Shown one piece after another: positions 1-8,094 of a DNA stretch of 22,423 nt. The notes under the pieces were generated by a model. That model saw nothing but the letters and a program-made list of their open reading frames with translations. It had not been told where the DNA came from and searched no databases. The stretch is taken from positions 1 to 22,423 of the forward strand of contig JAKQFZ010000677.1 in NCBI GenBank assembly GCA_029558215.1, written 5' to 3'. Source of the stretch: Candidatus Omnitrophota bacterium (GTDB lineage Bacteria > Hinthialibacterota > Hinthialibacteria > JAKQFZ01). Within the stretch, counting starts at the first letter, position 1, and every line of letters begins with the position of its first letter. Made by a program: the position numbers and the translations under genes.

Positions 1-939
1 GAGATCCCGTACTTTGATGTCCACAGTTACTGGGGACACTGCATGGCGACCTCGCAGATATGCGGCACGATCGCCCGAAAACTAGGCTCACAGATGGTGG
101 CGCCCGGAGAAGCTTCTCTCGCCGGCCTGCTTCACGACATCGGCATCATCGTTTTTGCGGCCAACGAGAAGAAGAAGATTTCAGAGATTTTTCAGGAGCA
201 CCGACGCCGCTACGATCAGGCGCTTGCGTCGGGAATCAAACCCCCCGATCTGTCCCAAGTCGAAGAAGAGTTCCTCGGTTTCAACCACGCGGATCTGGGC
301 GCATGGCTGGCTCAAAAGTGGAGCCTTCCACAGCCCATCATGGAGACCATCCGCTTTCATCATTCACCGGTCACCGATTGTATCAACAAAGAGACTGTTG
401 CGCTGGTTCAGTTGAGCGACTTCCTCTGCAACAGGCACAAACTGGATTTCCTGCCCCCACAAGCAGATCCCGACATTCGACCGGAAACACTTCAACTGCT
501 TGGGCGCTCAGGACAGAAAGATTTCCAGGAACGTCTCAAGACCACAATACAGCCGGAGCTCGAAAGAGCTCGTCAGTATTTCGAAGCCTTTGCGACAGTT
601 GTCAAAGAAGAAGAGGAAGTCCGACCCAAAGAGCAGGCCATTTCAGAAGAACAGGTTGAACAGGCACCCGAAAAGCAACCCGAAGTCGTCGTTTTCGAAA
701 GCCAACCCAAGTCGGCCGTCCCTATGTGGACATTGCTTATCCCAGGGCTTTACCAGATACTGCGAGGAGAGATTGTCCCTGGGGCTTTGATCCTGATGAT
801 CTTTCTTGTGGGTGCTGGGTTTGCATTCCTTTTCAGTTTGATGGGACGCCTCGGCCCCGCTTTCTGGTCGGCGGGCATGGGAATGCTGGCATGGTTCTCT
901 GGAATCTTCCTGGCTTGGTCGGGCAAAGATCTCAGTTGA
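1..939 (+). CDS. HDOD-domain signalling protein with C-terminal membrane segment (5' end missing)
   Basis: The reading frame is open from base 1, so the N-terminus lies outside the window; 312 residues are visible. Residues 8-110 match an HDOD (HD-related output) domain: an H-rich start (HSYWGHC), the motif GLLHDIG at about 42-48, FNHADLGAWLA near 95, and FHHSP near 107-111. HDOD domains are non-catalytic or weakly catalytic relatives of HD phosphohydrolases found in signalling and motility proteins. A Glu/Gln-rich linker follows (about 200-235). The C-terminal 70 residues hold two hydrophobic helices that begin with a PGLYQILRGE motif, resembling the TM2-type 'PGLGQ.y.G' signature. The protein is therefore probably anchored in the inner membrane by its C-terminus. 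Its stop codon lies 15 bp from the end of the convergent downstream gene. The HDOD call is firm; the TM2 likeness is inferred. Confidence 0.85.
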   Translation, partial: EIPYFDVHSYWGHCMATSQICGTIARKLGSQMVAPGEASLAGLLHDIGIIVFAANEKKKISEIFQEHRRRYDQALASGIKPPDLSQVEEEFLGFNHADLGAWLAQKWSLPQPIMETIRFHHSPVTDCINKETVALVQLSDFLCNRHKLDFLPPQADPDIRPETLQLLGRSGQKDFQERLKTTIQPELERARQYFEAFATVVKEEEEVRPKEQAISEEQVEQAPEKQPEVVVFESQPKSAVPMWTLLIPGLYQILRGEIVPGALILMIFLVGAGFAFLFSLMGRLGPAFWSAGMGMLAWFSGIFLAWSGKDLS

Positions 940-954
940 TCTCAGCCGCTCCAG

Positions 955-1725
955 TCACAGATCAACGTCCGCACTAATGAAGTAGTGATCGCTGGGATAT
1001 CGGCCCTCTCTCGAATCATCAACGATCTTGGAAGCAACCACACGAACCGATCCGCGACAGAAGATGAAATCCATTTTTCCGACAGGCCAGGAACACTCCG
1101 AACCCTTGAACGCATGATAGGTGGTGCCTGGATTTTCGACACCATGGACTGCGGAGTATGTGTCCTGCCATCCACCCTCTTTGAATATCGCAAAGGCACT
1201 GTTGGTTGCATCGCAGTTCATGTCGCCGGTCAAGAACTGGGGATAGTCAGCCGGGTAAGCGGAAGCGTCTTCCACCAGAAGGCGTGCCTGATTCTCCCGA
1301 GCGGGCTGGCTGACGTGATCCAGGTGGGTGTTGACGATTCGAAAATCCCTGCCTGTTGAAACATCCTTCAAGCGTATCCAGTTGGCGAAACGGATACACT
1401 TACTGTCCCAAGACTTGGTTCCTGAAATGTGGGGGGTTTCCGAAAGCCAGTATCCTGCGTTCTCCAACACAGTAAACGAATCCTTCCGGTGAAAAATCGC
1501 GTTCAGCGGATGATCACCCAAAGGGTGATCGGACATGCCGAAGGGAGCAAACTCAGGCAACAAGTCGGCAAGGTAATTGAACTGGTCGCTGTGCATCTCC
1601 TGAAAACAGATCAGATCTGCCTGTTGCCGCAGGATCACTTCTGCGCAAAGGGCTCTTCGAAACTCCCAACCATTCTCGCCATCCTTGGCGCTTGACACTC
1701 GGACATTACAGGTAAGAATTCTCAT
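955..1725 (-). CDS. Endonuclease/exonuclease/phosphatase family protein
   Basis: This 256-residue protein carries the full EEP-superfamily catalytic set: LTCNVR (N7), FQEMH (E43), NTHLD (H134), GDMN (D168, N170), KMDF (D219) and SDHY (D246, H247). The family covers Mg-dependent phosphodiesterases such as exonuclease III, DNase I-like and sphingomyelinase-like enzymes. No signal peptide is visible, so it is probably cytoplasmic, and the substrate cannot be told from the sequence. I chose the ATG at 1725 because the family starts directly with this beta strand and GAGGAG lies about 10 bases upstream; a start 18 bases earlier is possible. It is the last gene of the leftward block, 40 bp after the AsmA-like gene, and converges with the HDOD gene. 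Confidence 0.85.
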   Translation of the reverse strand: MRILTCNVRVSSAKDGENGWEFRRALCAEVILRQQADLICFQEMHSDQFNYLADLLPEFAPFGMSDHPLGDHPLNAIFHRKDSFTVLENAGYWLSETPHISGTKSWDSKCIRFANWIRLKDVSTGRDFRIVNTHLDHVSQPARENQARLLVEDASAYPADYPQFLTGDMNCDATNSAFAIFKEGGWQDTYSAVHGVENPGTTYHAFKGSECSWPVGKMDFIFCRGSVRVVASKIVDDSREGRYPSDHYFISADVDL

Positions 1726-1765
1726 TTGTTGCGGTCTCCTCAACGTAGTTCATCTTGTGTGCTCG

Positions 1766-4156
1766 TCAGTCCTTCTTCTTTCCAAAAGGCAGAATCCCTC
1801 GGATTGATTCTCCTGTCTTGCCCGCCTGTTCGAGCACGCCTTGCGTTGCTTTCTCAACGTCCGTCCTCGAACCTTCCAACAGCCGCTTCGAAGTATCCAC
1901 AACGCCTTGGACATCGGGCAATTTCTGCGCATTTTTCACCAGAGATGAAGCCAAGAAGGCGCCCATGGATTTCCAGCTGAAGAACTCGGGTTTGTCCAAA
2001 GTTCCTTTGATATGTCCTTGATAGACAATGTTGCCATCCTTGTCTTTCAGCGCTTCGATCAGCACCGGCATGCTTCCGGCTTTCAGTTGACCCAGGACAG
2101 GAATGTTCGACGTCTGCTTTGGGGCGACTTGAGCGCCAACGAGCGATACATCAATCGGGAACTCCAGATTCCTGGCCTTGCATTGTCCCTCAGTCTGAAA
2201 GGCAAAACCACCGGCCTGCAGCTCAAACGGCATGGACTCCTCGTAGTAGGGCTTCAGCGGAGTGATGTCAGACAAACTCATGAGAAACTTTGCGACGAAA
2301 TCGTCGGCAAAAGACTGCTGGGGAATCTCTGAGGAAAGATCCACACTGCCCGCAGATGGTTGTACAAAAGCCCCTTTCAGCGAAAGTCGGGTCGTGCCCG
2401 ATCCTCCCTTGGGAAGGACAAGATCCGTCAGGTTCACTACTCCCTGGTGCATCCGGAAGGTTACCTGCTGTTCGGACTTGACTTCATGGACAAGAGAAAA
2501 AGAAAGATCACTGACGGCCAGCTGCTTGAGTTCGAGATTCAGAGAGGACTCAGACTTCTTCGCTGCTGGAGGGGTCTTTGGCTTGGGTGCTGTTCGAGTG
2601 AGAACGTCCATCCGCTCAAGAAGATCAATCTTTCCATCGCTGGAACACGCCAGACTGGTGCTTGGTGCGTTGACAGACACCTGGTTAATCTGCAGCTTCT
2701 CCGGCAACGGAACGTCCAGATTACCTTTCACCTCAACAGACGAGATTCTCAGAGAGGGAGTCTCCATGTTGCCTTTGTCATCTGAAACAACAAGTCCGTT
2801 GAGTCCGAAAAATCCCTTCGCTGGATCAAAGGTCATGGAACCAAGTTGGACGATCTGATTGACAAGGATCTTTTCTGTCTCCTGTGCGACAAGGCGAAGG
2901 CGAACCGAGTCCAGATTGATCGAACCCCTGACGCTGAATGGAGCCTTCTCCGTTGGAGCAGTTTCTTTTTTCTCCTGTGGTTTCTGTGGGAATTTCTGCT
3001 GCAATGTGGTCAGGCGCTGTTGAATGTCAAAGGGAGCATCCACTCCCTTGCGAAGAGAGAGACTCAAGTCCTTGATCTGCGCCCCCTCAACGGTCAAAGG
3101 CGACTTGAGGAGCTCAGCTGTCAACGAAAGACTACCAAGATGCACAACGGGATCCCCAACTCCCTTGTCCAGACTCTGACTCCAGTCCAGCCCCTCCAGA
3201 TCGAATTTGCCGTCCTTGAGCGCCAGGGCAAGCGACGCGATCTGGATTCTCTCGACGAGAGGCTTGTTGCCACTGCCCGCATAGACCAAGGCATAGTCCA
3301 AATCAGCCAACTGGATTCTCGTTGGCATTTCTGCAGATTTTTCCCCCGATGCAGGCTTAGGTTGCACCGGCTTGTCCGACATCAGACCGTTCAAGGATGC
3401 TATATCCTCAGCCCATTGCTGGACAACGAACTTTCCATTGTCCTGCAGTCGGTTTCTCCCTTTGACGCCGGCGACGGTCACAGAATCAACTCGGATCGAT
3501 ACACCTGAATCCACCAGGAACTTCCCCATCATCTCAATGGAGTCAACTCCAAAGTATGGTTGCGGATCGGATGATTCGATCTTCAAATTCCTCAAGGAGA
3601 TCTTGCCACGCGAAAGACGAGCATCCAAATTGCCGAGTGCGACCGCGACAGACTTCAGCTTTGTGTCCGGCCGCAAGTCCTCAATTTCAAACACGATATC
3701 CTGCAAAGTCACATTCCTGACCGCGACCGAGCCAGAGGCCGAAGACGGCTCCTTGGTTGCCTCCTCAACCGATTCCGCCTTTTCCAACAGATTCAGCCAG
3801 TTGATCTTTCCCTGTTGATCGATCTGGACGTTGACTTTCATACCTTCGACAACAAGCCCGTCTACGGAGATCTTCTTACGAAGAAGGCTGAAGAGGTTGA
3901 CATTCGCCTGTACCCGCTTCAATTCAAGAAGAGGCTGTCCGTCCTTTGTGTTGAGATCGAGTCCGCCGACGGCACAGACACCCCGCAGAAGACCGATATC
4001 AAGGGTTTCAAAGCCCCCATCGAGATTTTTGCTTGCCAAGGCTGAAGAAACGGCTTTCTTTGCAATGCGTTCTACCGATAGGGTGGCAGCAGTGATGATG
4101 ACGGCGAGCAACAGGAACAGAACCCCAAGGACTAGATAGCGACGCTTGATCTTCAT
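1766..4156 (-). CDS. AsmA-like / DUF748-type envelope protein
   Basis: This 796-residue protein has one N-terminal membrane helix (about residues 7-27) and then a long, mostly beta-strand region with no enzyme motifs. This is the layout of AsmA-family proteins, which belong to the bridge-like lipid-transfer group and sit in the inner membrane facing the periplasm. The early segment (VDGLVVEGMKVNVQIDQQGK followed by INWLNLLEK) is typical AsmA sequence. Near residue 640, DITPLKPYYEESMPFELQAG resembles the DUF748 repeat. The C-terminus ends in an amphipathic helix and a basic GKKKD tail. Its ATG overlaps the stop codon of the preceding peptidase gene by 4 bp (ATGA), with GGAGAA upstream, so the two are probably translationally coupled. 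The likely role is lipid transport or outer-membrane homeostasis. The family call is fairly safe; the role is inferred. Confidence 0.8.
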   Translation of the reverse strand: MKIKRRYLVLGVLFLLLAVIITAATLSVERIAKKAVSSALASKNLDGGFETLDIGLLRGVCAVGGLDLNTKDGQPLLELKRVQANVNLFSLLRKKISVDGLVVEGMKVNVQIDQQGKINWLNLLEKAESVEEATKEPSSASGSVAVRNVTLQDIVFEIEDLRPDTKLKSVAVALGNLDARLSRGKISLRNLKIESSDPQPYFGVDSIEMMGKFLVDSGVSIRVDSVTVAGVKGRNRLQDNGKFVVQQWAEDIASLNGLMSDKPVQPKPASGEKSAEMPTRIQLADLDYALVYAGSGNKPLVERIQIASLALALKDGKFDLEGLDWSQSLDKGVGDPVVHLGSLSLTAELLKSPLTVEGAQIKDLSLSLRKGVDAPFDIQQRLTTLQQKFPQKPQEKKETAPTEKAPFSVRGSINLDSVRLRLVAQETEKILVNQIVQLGSMTFDPAKGFFGLNGLVVSDDKGNMETPSLRISSVEVKGNLDVPLPEKLQINQVSVNAPSTSLACSSDGKIDLLERMDVLTRTAPKPKTPPAAKKSESSLNLELKQLAVSDLSFSLVHEVKSEQQVTFRMHQGVVNLTDLVLPKGGSGTTRLSLKGAFVQPSAGSVDLSSEIPQQSFADDFVAKFLMSLSDITPLKPYYEESMPFELQAGGFAFQTEGQCKARNLEFPIDVSLVGAQVAPKQTSNIPVLGQLKAGSMPVLIEALKDKDGNIVYQGHIKGTLDKPEFFSWKSMGAFLASSLVKNAQKLPDVQGVVDTSKRLLEGSRTDVEKATQGVLEQAGKTGESIRGILPFGKKKD

Positions 4157-5730
4157 TTTGCTTTTCTCCAGAAGAGAAGTCTTGAGAGACCCCTCTTCCT
4201 CATTGGCTCCATCGAGAAGCGAGCCACCAGTGCGCCATGGGCATGGGCATTGTCAGCAAAGAACTCATGGTAACCGATGCCGCACTGCCCTTCGTTTCTG
4301 AAATCATCTTGCACATCCGCGATGAGTTTCCGGTCAAGAAAGTATCGAATCCGGTTTCCTTGACAGTCCATTCGAAACTCATGCCAGCCTGTCTTTACAA
4401 GCAACACGGGTTTTTCAAGGAAATCAGTGATCTCTCCAGCCTGAACCTTGCCACAGATGATTCTTCCATTGTTGGAATCATGCGTCATCAGATAACAGTT
4501 GCCAATCTTGCTTTTCTCAAATTCTCCCCGGTACCGATCCCGGGCAAATAGACCTACTCGTTCAAATCCCGTTCCGTCCTCAATGTCCGGACGATAGGCA
4601 CAGTACACCAGGGCGCGCACTCGGTAATCTCCCACTTCCAGACTCCCAATGCGGATGGAGTCGTATCCACCCTCCAGTGTGTCTTGAACGCGAAGGACGG
4701 CACCGTCGCGCAGCGGATCATCTTTGCGCTGCACCATCTGTGGTGGTTGAAATCGGGCAATCCACGGCAGCTCGGGACCGGATGCGGGGAAGCGATCTCG
4801 GAGCGGCAGAGTGTATTTTGGCCAGACTCTGATCTCGATGCTGATGTCCTGATCCCTTGGATAGCTGAAGGGAGTATCGGGCGTCAAAAAGAGGTGAAAA
4901 GGCTGGCAGAACTCCTTTTGCATTGTGACATCTGGAATACGGACGGAGAACGTGAAGCGATGTGTCTCTCCCGGCTTCACATCACGATCCAGTCGCACCA
5001 CACATGTCGGAGAAACCCATGTCTCCTCGTCGTAGAAGGTGTCGCTCGGCAGTGAACCCGTTGGACGCAGTTCGACCTTTCCGGCAGGCCAGGTCTCCGT
5101 CCCGCGATTTCGGTATTCAAACCAGATTTCATGGCGTGTGTTGGCGGAGACCCAACCGATCCTGCGATGCGCCACCCACTCACCTTGATACGGTCCCTTT
5201 GGGACTTCGCGAAAGCGAACACCGCCTCCATCAAAAATCACTTCCTCTAAGGTCTTGACAACTTTTCCAGTTTTCTGATATCCGGGATCGTTCACGATGA
5301 CACGACCGTCATCGGTATAACCCACCGCGACAATGATGTGCCCCGCGTCGGAGATGTCTGTGCCCAGAATGACCGGAAGCCCATCATCAATGTCCTTCTT
5401 GATGTCTTCAAACGTCCAATAGGGAGAGTAACTGGCGTCCCCGTGCATCCCGTATTCCTCAAGGATTGCGGGAATGTTCAGTCGGTTGACGCGGGTGCGC
5501 CGATGCAGTTCGAATATCCGTTGCTCACTGAGTTTGTCCTTGCCGAAGTACTCCAGTGTCATCAGCAATGACGTCGGCATACAGGTGGAGCCGTCAGGCT
5601 GTCTCATGTAAGGGACATCCAGTACCTTGTCTGCTTCGGCCGTCTGCGAAAGACCCAGAAGAGCGAGAACAAGCACCAAGCAGATCCAAAGACCTTTTGT
5701 CTGAGTAGAAGTAGAGTCCCAGTGTATCAA
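4153..5730 (-). CDS. Secreted C39-type cysteine peptidase with Ig-like and LamG-like C-terminal domains
   Basis: This 525-residue protein starts with TTG, supported by GGGAGG nine bases upstream. A Sec signal peptide covers residues 1-33 (basic start, hydrophobic core, AEA). Residues 35-150 form a Peptidase_C39_2 domain: VPYMRQPDGSTC with C50, then AGHIIVAVGY with H131 and VNDPG with D148, giving a plausible Cys-His-Asp triad. A beta-rich segment at about 176-290 has the spaced tryptophans seen in NBR1/Ig-like domains (GWVSANTRHE, RNRGTETW). Residues about 330-510 look like a concanavalin/LamG or DUF1080 beta-sandwich (EFRMDCQGNRIRYFLDRK). The protein is probably exported and processes or binds an extracellular polymer or peptide. 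It lies between the response regulator (96 bp away) and the AsmA-like gene (4 bp overlap). The C39 call is good; the C-terminal domain names are tentative. Confidence 0.78.
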   Translation of the reverse strand: MIHWDSTSTQTKGLWICLVLVLALLGLSQTAEADKVLDVPYMRQPDGSTCMPTSLLMTLEYFGKDKLSEQRIFELHRRTRVNRLNIPAILEEYGMHGDASYSPYWTFEDIKKDIDDGLPVILGTDISDAGHIIVAVGYTDDGRVIVNDPGYQKTGKVVKTLEEVIFDGGGVRFREVPKGPYQGEWVAHRRIGWVSANTRHEIWFEYRNRGTETWPAGKVELRPTGSLPSDTFYDEETWVSPTCVVRLDRDVKPGETHRFTFSVRIPDVTMQKEFCQPFHLFLTPDTPFSYPRDQDISIEIRVWPKYTLPLRDRFPASGPELPWIARFQPPQMVQRKDDPLRDGAVLRVQDTLEGGYDSIRIGSLEVGDYRVRALVYCAYRPDIEDGTGFERVGLFARDRYRGEFEKSKIGNCYLMTHDSNNGRIICGKVQAGEITDFLEKPVLLVKTGWHEFRMDCQGNRIRYFLDRKLIADVQDDFRNEGQCGIGYHEFFADNAHAHGALVARFSMEPMRKRGLSRLLFWRKAK

Positions 5731-5826
5731 ATCAGATAACCTCCCTAACGATTGCTATCCTGAACGTCCAATACGATTGTCGTCCGCTCATTCATTTCGA
5801 CAGAGAGATATGCAGATGCGGACAGA

Positions 5827-6726
5827 TCACTGTTTTCCAAGTATCTTGGGAATAATGCTTCGTGCGGTTCTTTCAACCACTTCAGAAATCTGGCTGACGA
5901 GTTTCTGGACTGTCTCCGCGTGAGTCTCCATCGTGATCTGAGCCACCTTCTCCTTGACAGCCACTTCGACCACCTTCTCAACCGCTCTGCGCGCGATGTT
6001 AGGCAGTTCATCGGTTTCCAATTTGCCAAGAATCTGACCGACTTGCTGATCCACCACGGAAGCGACGAGTGTCGTGATGATGTTCTCGGATTCCTCTGCA
6101 AGCACCGTTCGGGCGACATCCTCAACGATGGCACGAACCTGTTCCGCAAAAGCGCCCGCCACCAGTTCCTGCACTTTTTGATCCATCGTCTTCTTGGCTT
6201 CGATGCTGACCAAATCAACAATACCGGCGGATAGATCGGAGATCACCTCAGCGGACTTGGTACTAAGTTCCTGCTCCGCCACACGGTCAACTGCATCGCT
6301 GATATGTTGGCGGGTAATCTCTACCAGTCGCTCTTCGGCAAAATCCCGAGCCTTCTTGTCCCGCAAGACTTCATCCATTTTGCGAGCCAAGTCTGCCGCG
6401 GAGCAGGGAAAGTTGATGAAGCTGTCTGCGCCAAAAAGGGGCTGTTGTTCTCCCGAGTGCTGTTTCTCCGAAGGCACAAGGAGCAGAATGGGAAGATACC
6501 AGGCTCTTGAACTCCGGCGCAATCGTTCCGCCAACTCCTCACCATCGGGTTGCATCAAACCTGTGTTGATGATGATCAGGGCGACCTTCTTGTCTTCAGG
6601 GAGAGTGAGAGCGGCAAGACCGTTTTGTGCCTGCAGAGGTTCAAAACCGTTACGTCGCACAAGGCGACTCATCATATCCAAACGTGCTTCGCTGTCATCA
6701 ATGAGCAGTACCGTTTCACCAGGCAT
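5827..6726 (-). CDS. Degenerate (pseudo-) receiver protein with long helical tail
   Basis: The first 120 of 299 residues fold as a CheY-like receiver: VLLIDDSEARLDMM keeps the acidic pair D10/D11. The phospho-acceptor aspartate position (INTGLMQPDG) is N54. The Thr/Ser of strand 4 is replaced (ILLLVPSE), and the conserved Lys of the KP motif is Phe (GADSFINFPC). It should therefore not be phosphorylated in the normal way. Residues 125-299 are a long series of amphipathic helices with recurring VEKVVEVAV- and VVERTAR-like units, similar in style to the helical tails of delta-proteobacterial response regulators. The start at 6726 is preceded by AAGGA. It lies 12 bp after the DUF4388 gene, so the two are almost surely co-transcribed, and a working partnership is likely (inference). 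Confidence 0.82.
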   Translation of the reverse strand: MPGETVLLIDDSEARLDMMSRLVRRNGFEPLQAQNGLAALTLPEDKKVALIIINTGLMQPDGEELAERLRRSSRAWYLPILLLVPSEKQHSGEQQPLFGADSFINFPCSAADLARKMDEVLRDKKARDFAEERLVEITRQHISDAVDRVAEQELSTKSAEVISDLSAGIVDLVSIEAKKTMDQKVQELVAGAFAEQVRAIVEDVARTVLAEESENIITTLVASVVDQQVGQILGKLETDELPNIARRAVEKVVEVAVKEKVAQITMETHAETVQKLVSQISEVVERTARSIIPKILGKQ

Positions 6727-6738
6727 AGAATTATTCCT

Positions 6739-7980
6739 TTATGCTTGTTTGTCCAGTCCCAAAGCCCGCATCTCCTCCGCCGTAATGGGGAGATCCGTCC
6801 TCTTGGCAAGTCCGGAGCAGACCTTGGCGTAAAGGGACTGTGCCTTCTTGTCACCCATCTGCGTGGAAGCAATTCGAAGCAGGCTCTCACTGAAACGCTT
6901 GAGTGCTTCTGCAGAACTCTCCACAACATCGCGTGTTGATTCCGAATCCGCCCAGGTGTCGAGCAGGTCTTCCAGCAAAGAGACATCTGCCCCTTCGCCG
7001 GAGACGTTCAACAGATCAGCCATTGGGAAAAGCACCAATGCCTCTGCCCAAGCTGACTTCACTGCAGTGGCGTCCAGTTGTATTTCTTTGCGCGAGTTCA
7101 AACTCTCCAGAAAACCTTCGACTACAAGCGCTGCCACGCCTGCCTTGGTGCGCGGCTGATAGGAATGTTGTTCCTTGCCACGAAACGAAGCGAGAAATCC
7201 TCCGGTTTCCTGAGGCACCGATACAGTCGAGCGGCTGACCAGCGCCGGTTTCGGCACGGGCTTGTCGCTGAGCACAACGAGTTTCTTTTGCATGAATCGA
7301 ACCAACCCCAGAAGGGTCTCGAAGCGTCCCCAAGGGGAAACCTTCGAAATTTCTGCAACCGTTCGACGGCCGTCAATGACCGAAAGGACAAGCCACAGAT
7401 CCAATCCCGGTTTGCATTCCTCCAAGGCGACCTGATCCAGATCGGGAATCTGAGGATACAGATTTTGATTGGAGAGGATGGTCTGAACCTGCTTCCATTG
7501 CGCGCTCAGTTGTCTGCCTGTTTCAAGAAACTGGGGAATGGGAGTCCTGCATTTGAGAGCCTTGGGACAGTCAACCTGCTGCGGTGTGAATTGAAAATTG
7601 CCTTCTTTGAGGGAGAAGAGCACGACCGTCTCTTCCCGTTCCTGCAGCCGAAGGCACTCGGTAAGGATGCCCTTCAGCGAAGGATCAACGCGTGTGAAGA
7701 CCTCTGAGAGAATCTTGAAAAAATCGGCATTCTGAACCTGGGACAACCGCTCATAGTCCTGCTTGCCGATCACTGCGCGACGAAAAAGCAAACGTCCTAT
7801 CTTGGATCCATCCAACAGCCCACTAAAGCACACGACCTGTCCCTGTTCGAAATAGACAAGCAGATTTCCAGTGTCTTGAGTGATCTCCAAGACTCCGGCA
7901 TGGCCTTTTTCCTCAACGAATTTGAGTACATCCTCAAGCGAGAAGGTACTCAGATTGCCTTGTAGTGCAGGTGCATTCAT
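6739..7980 (-). CDS. DUF4388 (PATAN) domain protein
   Basis: This 413-residue protein begins with a DUF4388/PATAN domain (about residues 5-130): LQGNLSTFSLEDVLKFVEEK, then GVLEIT, a beta hairpin ending FEQGQVVCF, and a helix with KIGRLLF. A middle region (about 190-250) contains VIDGRRTVAEI, the pattern of a small winged-helix repeat common in these proteins. The C-terminal 130 residues are helical with no recognised domain. PATAN domains occur in PatA-like regulators of heterocyst patterning and phototaxis and in gliding-motility proteins, where they bind partner regulators. I chose the ATG at 7980; an in-frame GTG lies 18 bases upstream at 7998, and neither start has a strong ribosome binding site. 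The degenerate receiver gene follows after 12 bp. Confidence 0.82.
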   Translation of the reverse strand: MNAPALQGNLSTFSLEDVLKFVEEKGHAGVLEITQDTGNLLVYFEQGQVVCFSGLLDGSKIGRLLFRRAVIGKQDYERLSQVQNADFFKILSEVFTRVDPSLKGILTECLRLQEREETVVLFSLKEGNFQFTPQQVDCPKALKCRTPIPQFLETGRQLSAQWKQVQTILSNQNLYPQIPDLDQVALEECKPGLDLWLVLSVIDGRRTVAEISKVSPWGRFETLLGLVRFMQKKLVVLSDKPVPKPALVSRSTVSVPQETGGFLASFRGKEQHSYQPRTKAGVAALVVEGFLESLNSRKEIQLDATAVKSAWAEALVLFPMADLLNVSGEGADVSLLEDLLDTWADSESTRDVVESSAEALKRFSESLLRIASTQMGDKKAQSLYAKVCSGLAKRTDLPITAEEMRALGLDKQA

Positions 7981-8094
7981 CTTCAAAAACCCCGTCACAG
8001 TCTAGGGACGACAGTTAAGTTGGCAGACATTGAGAAGTATCTTAAGTCCGTTTCGCTCCCATTGTCAACAGAGGATGGCCTGCCAACTCTGTGC

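Noticed and set aside
7981..8094. Possible small gene between the FAD enzyme and DUF4388 genes
   Set aside because: Only short frames are present, none with a ribosome site or recognisable sequence. It looks like a spacer.
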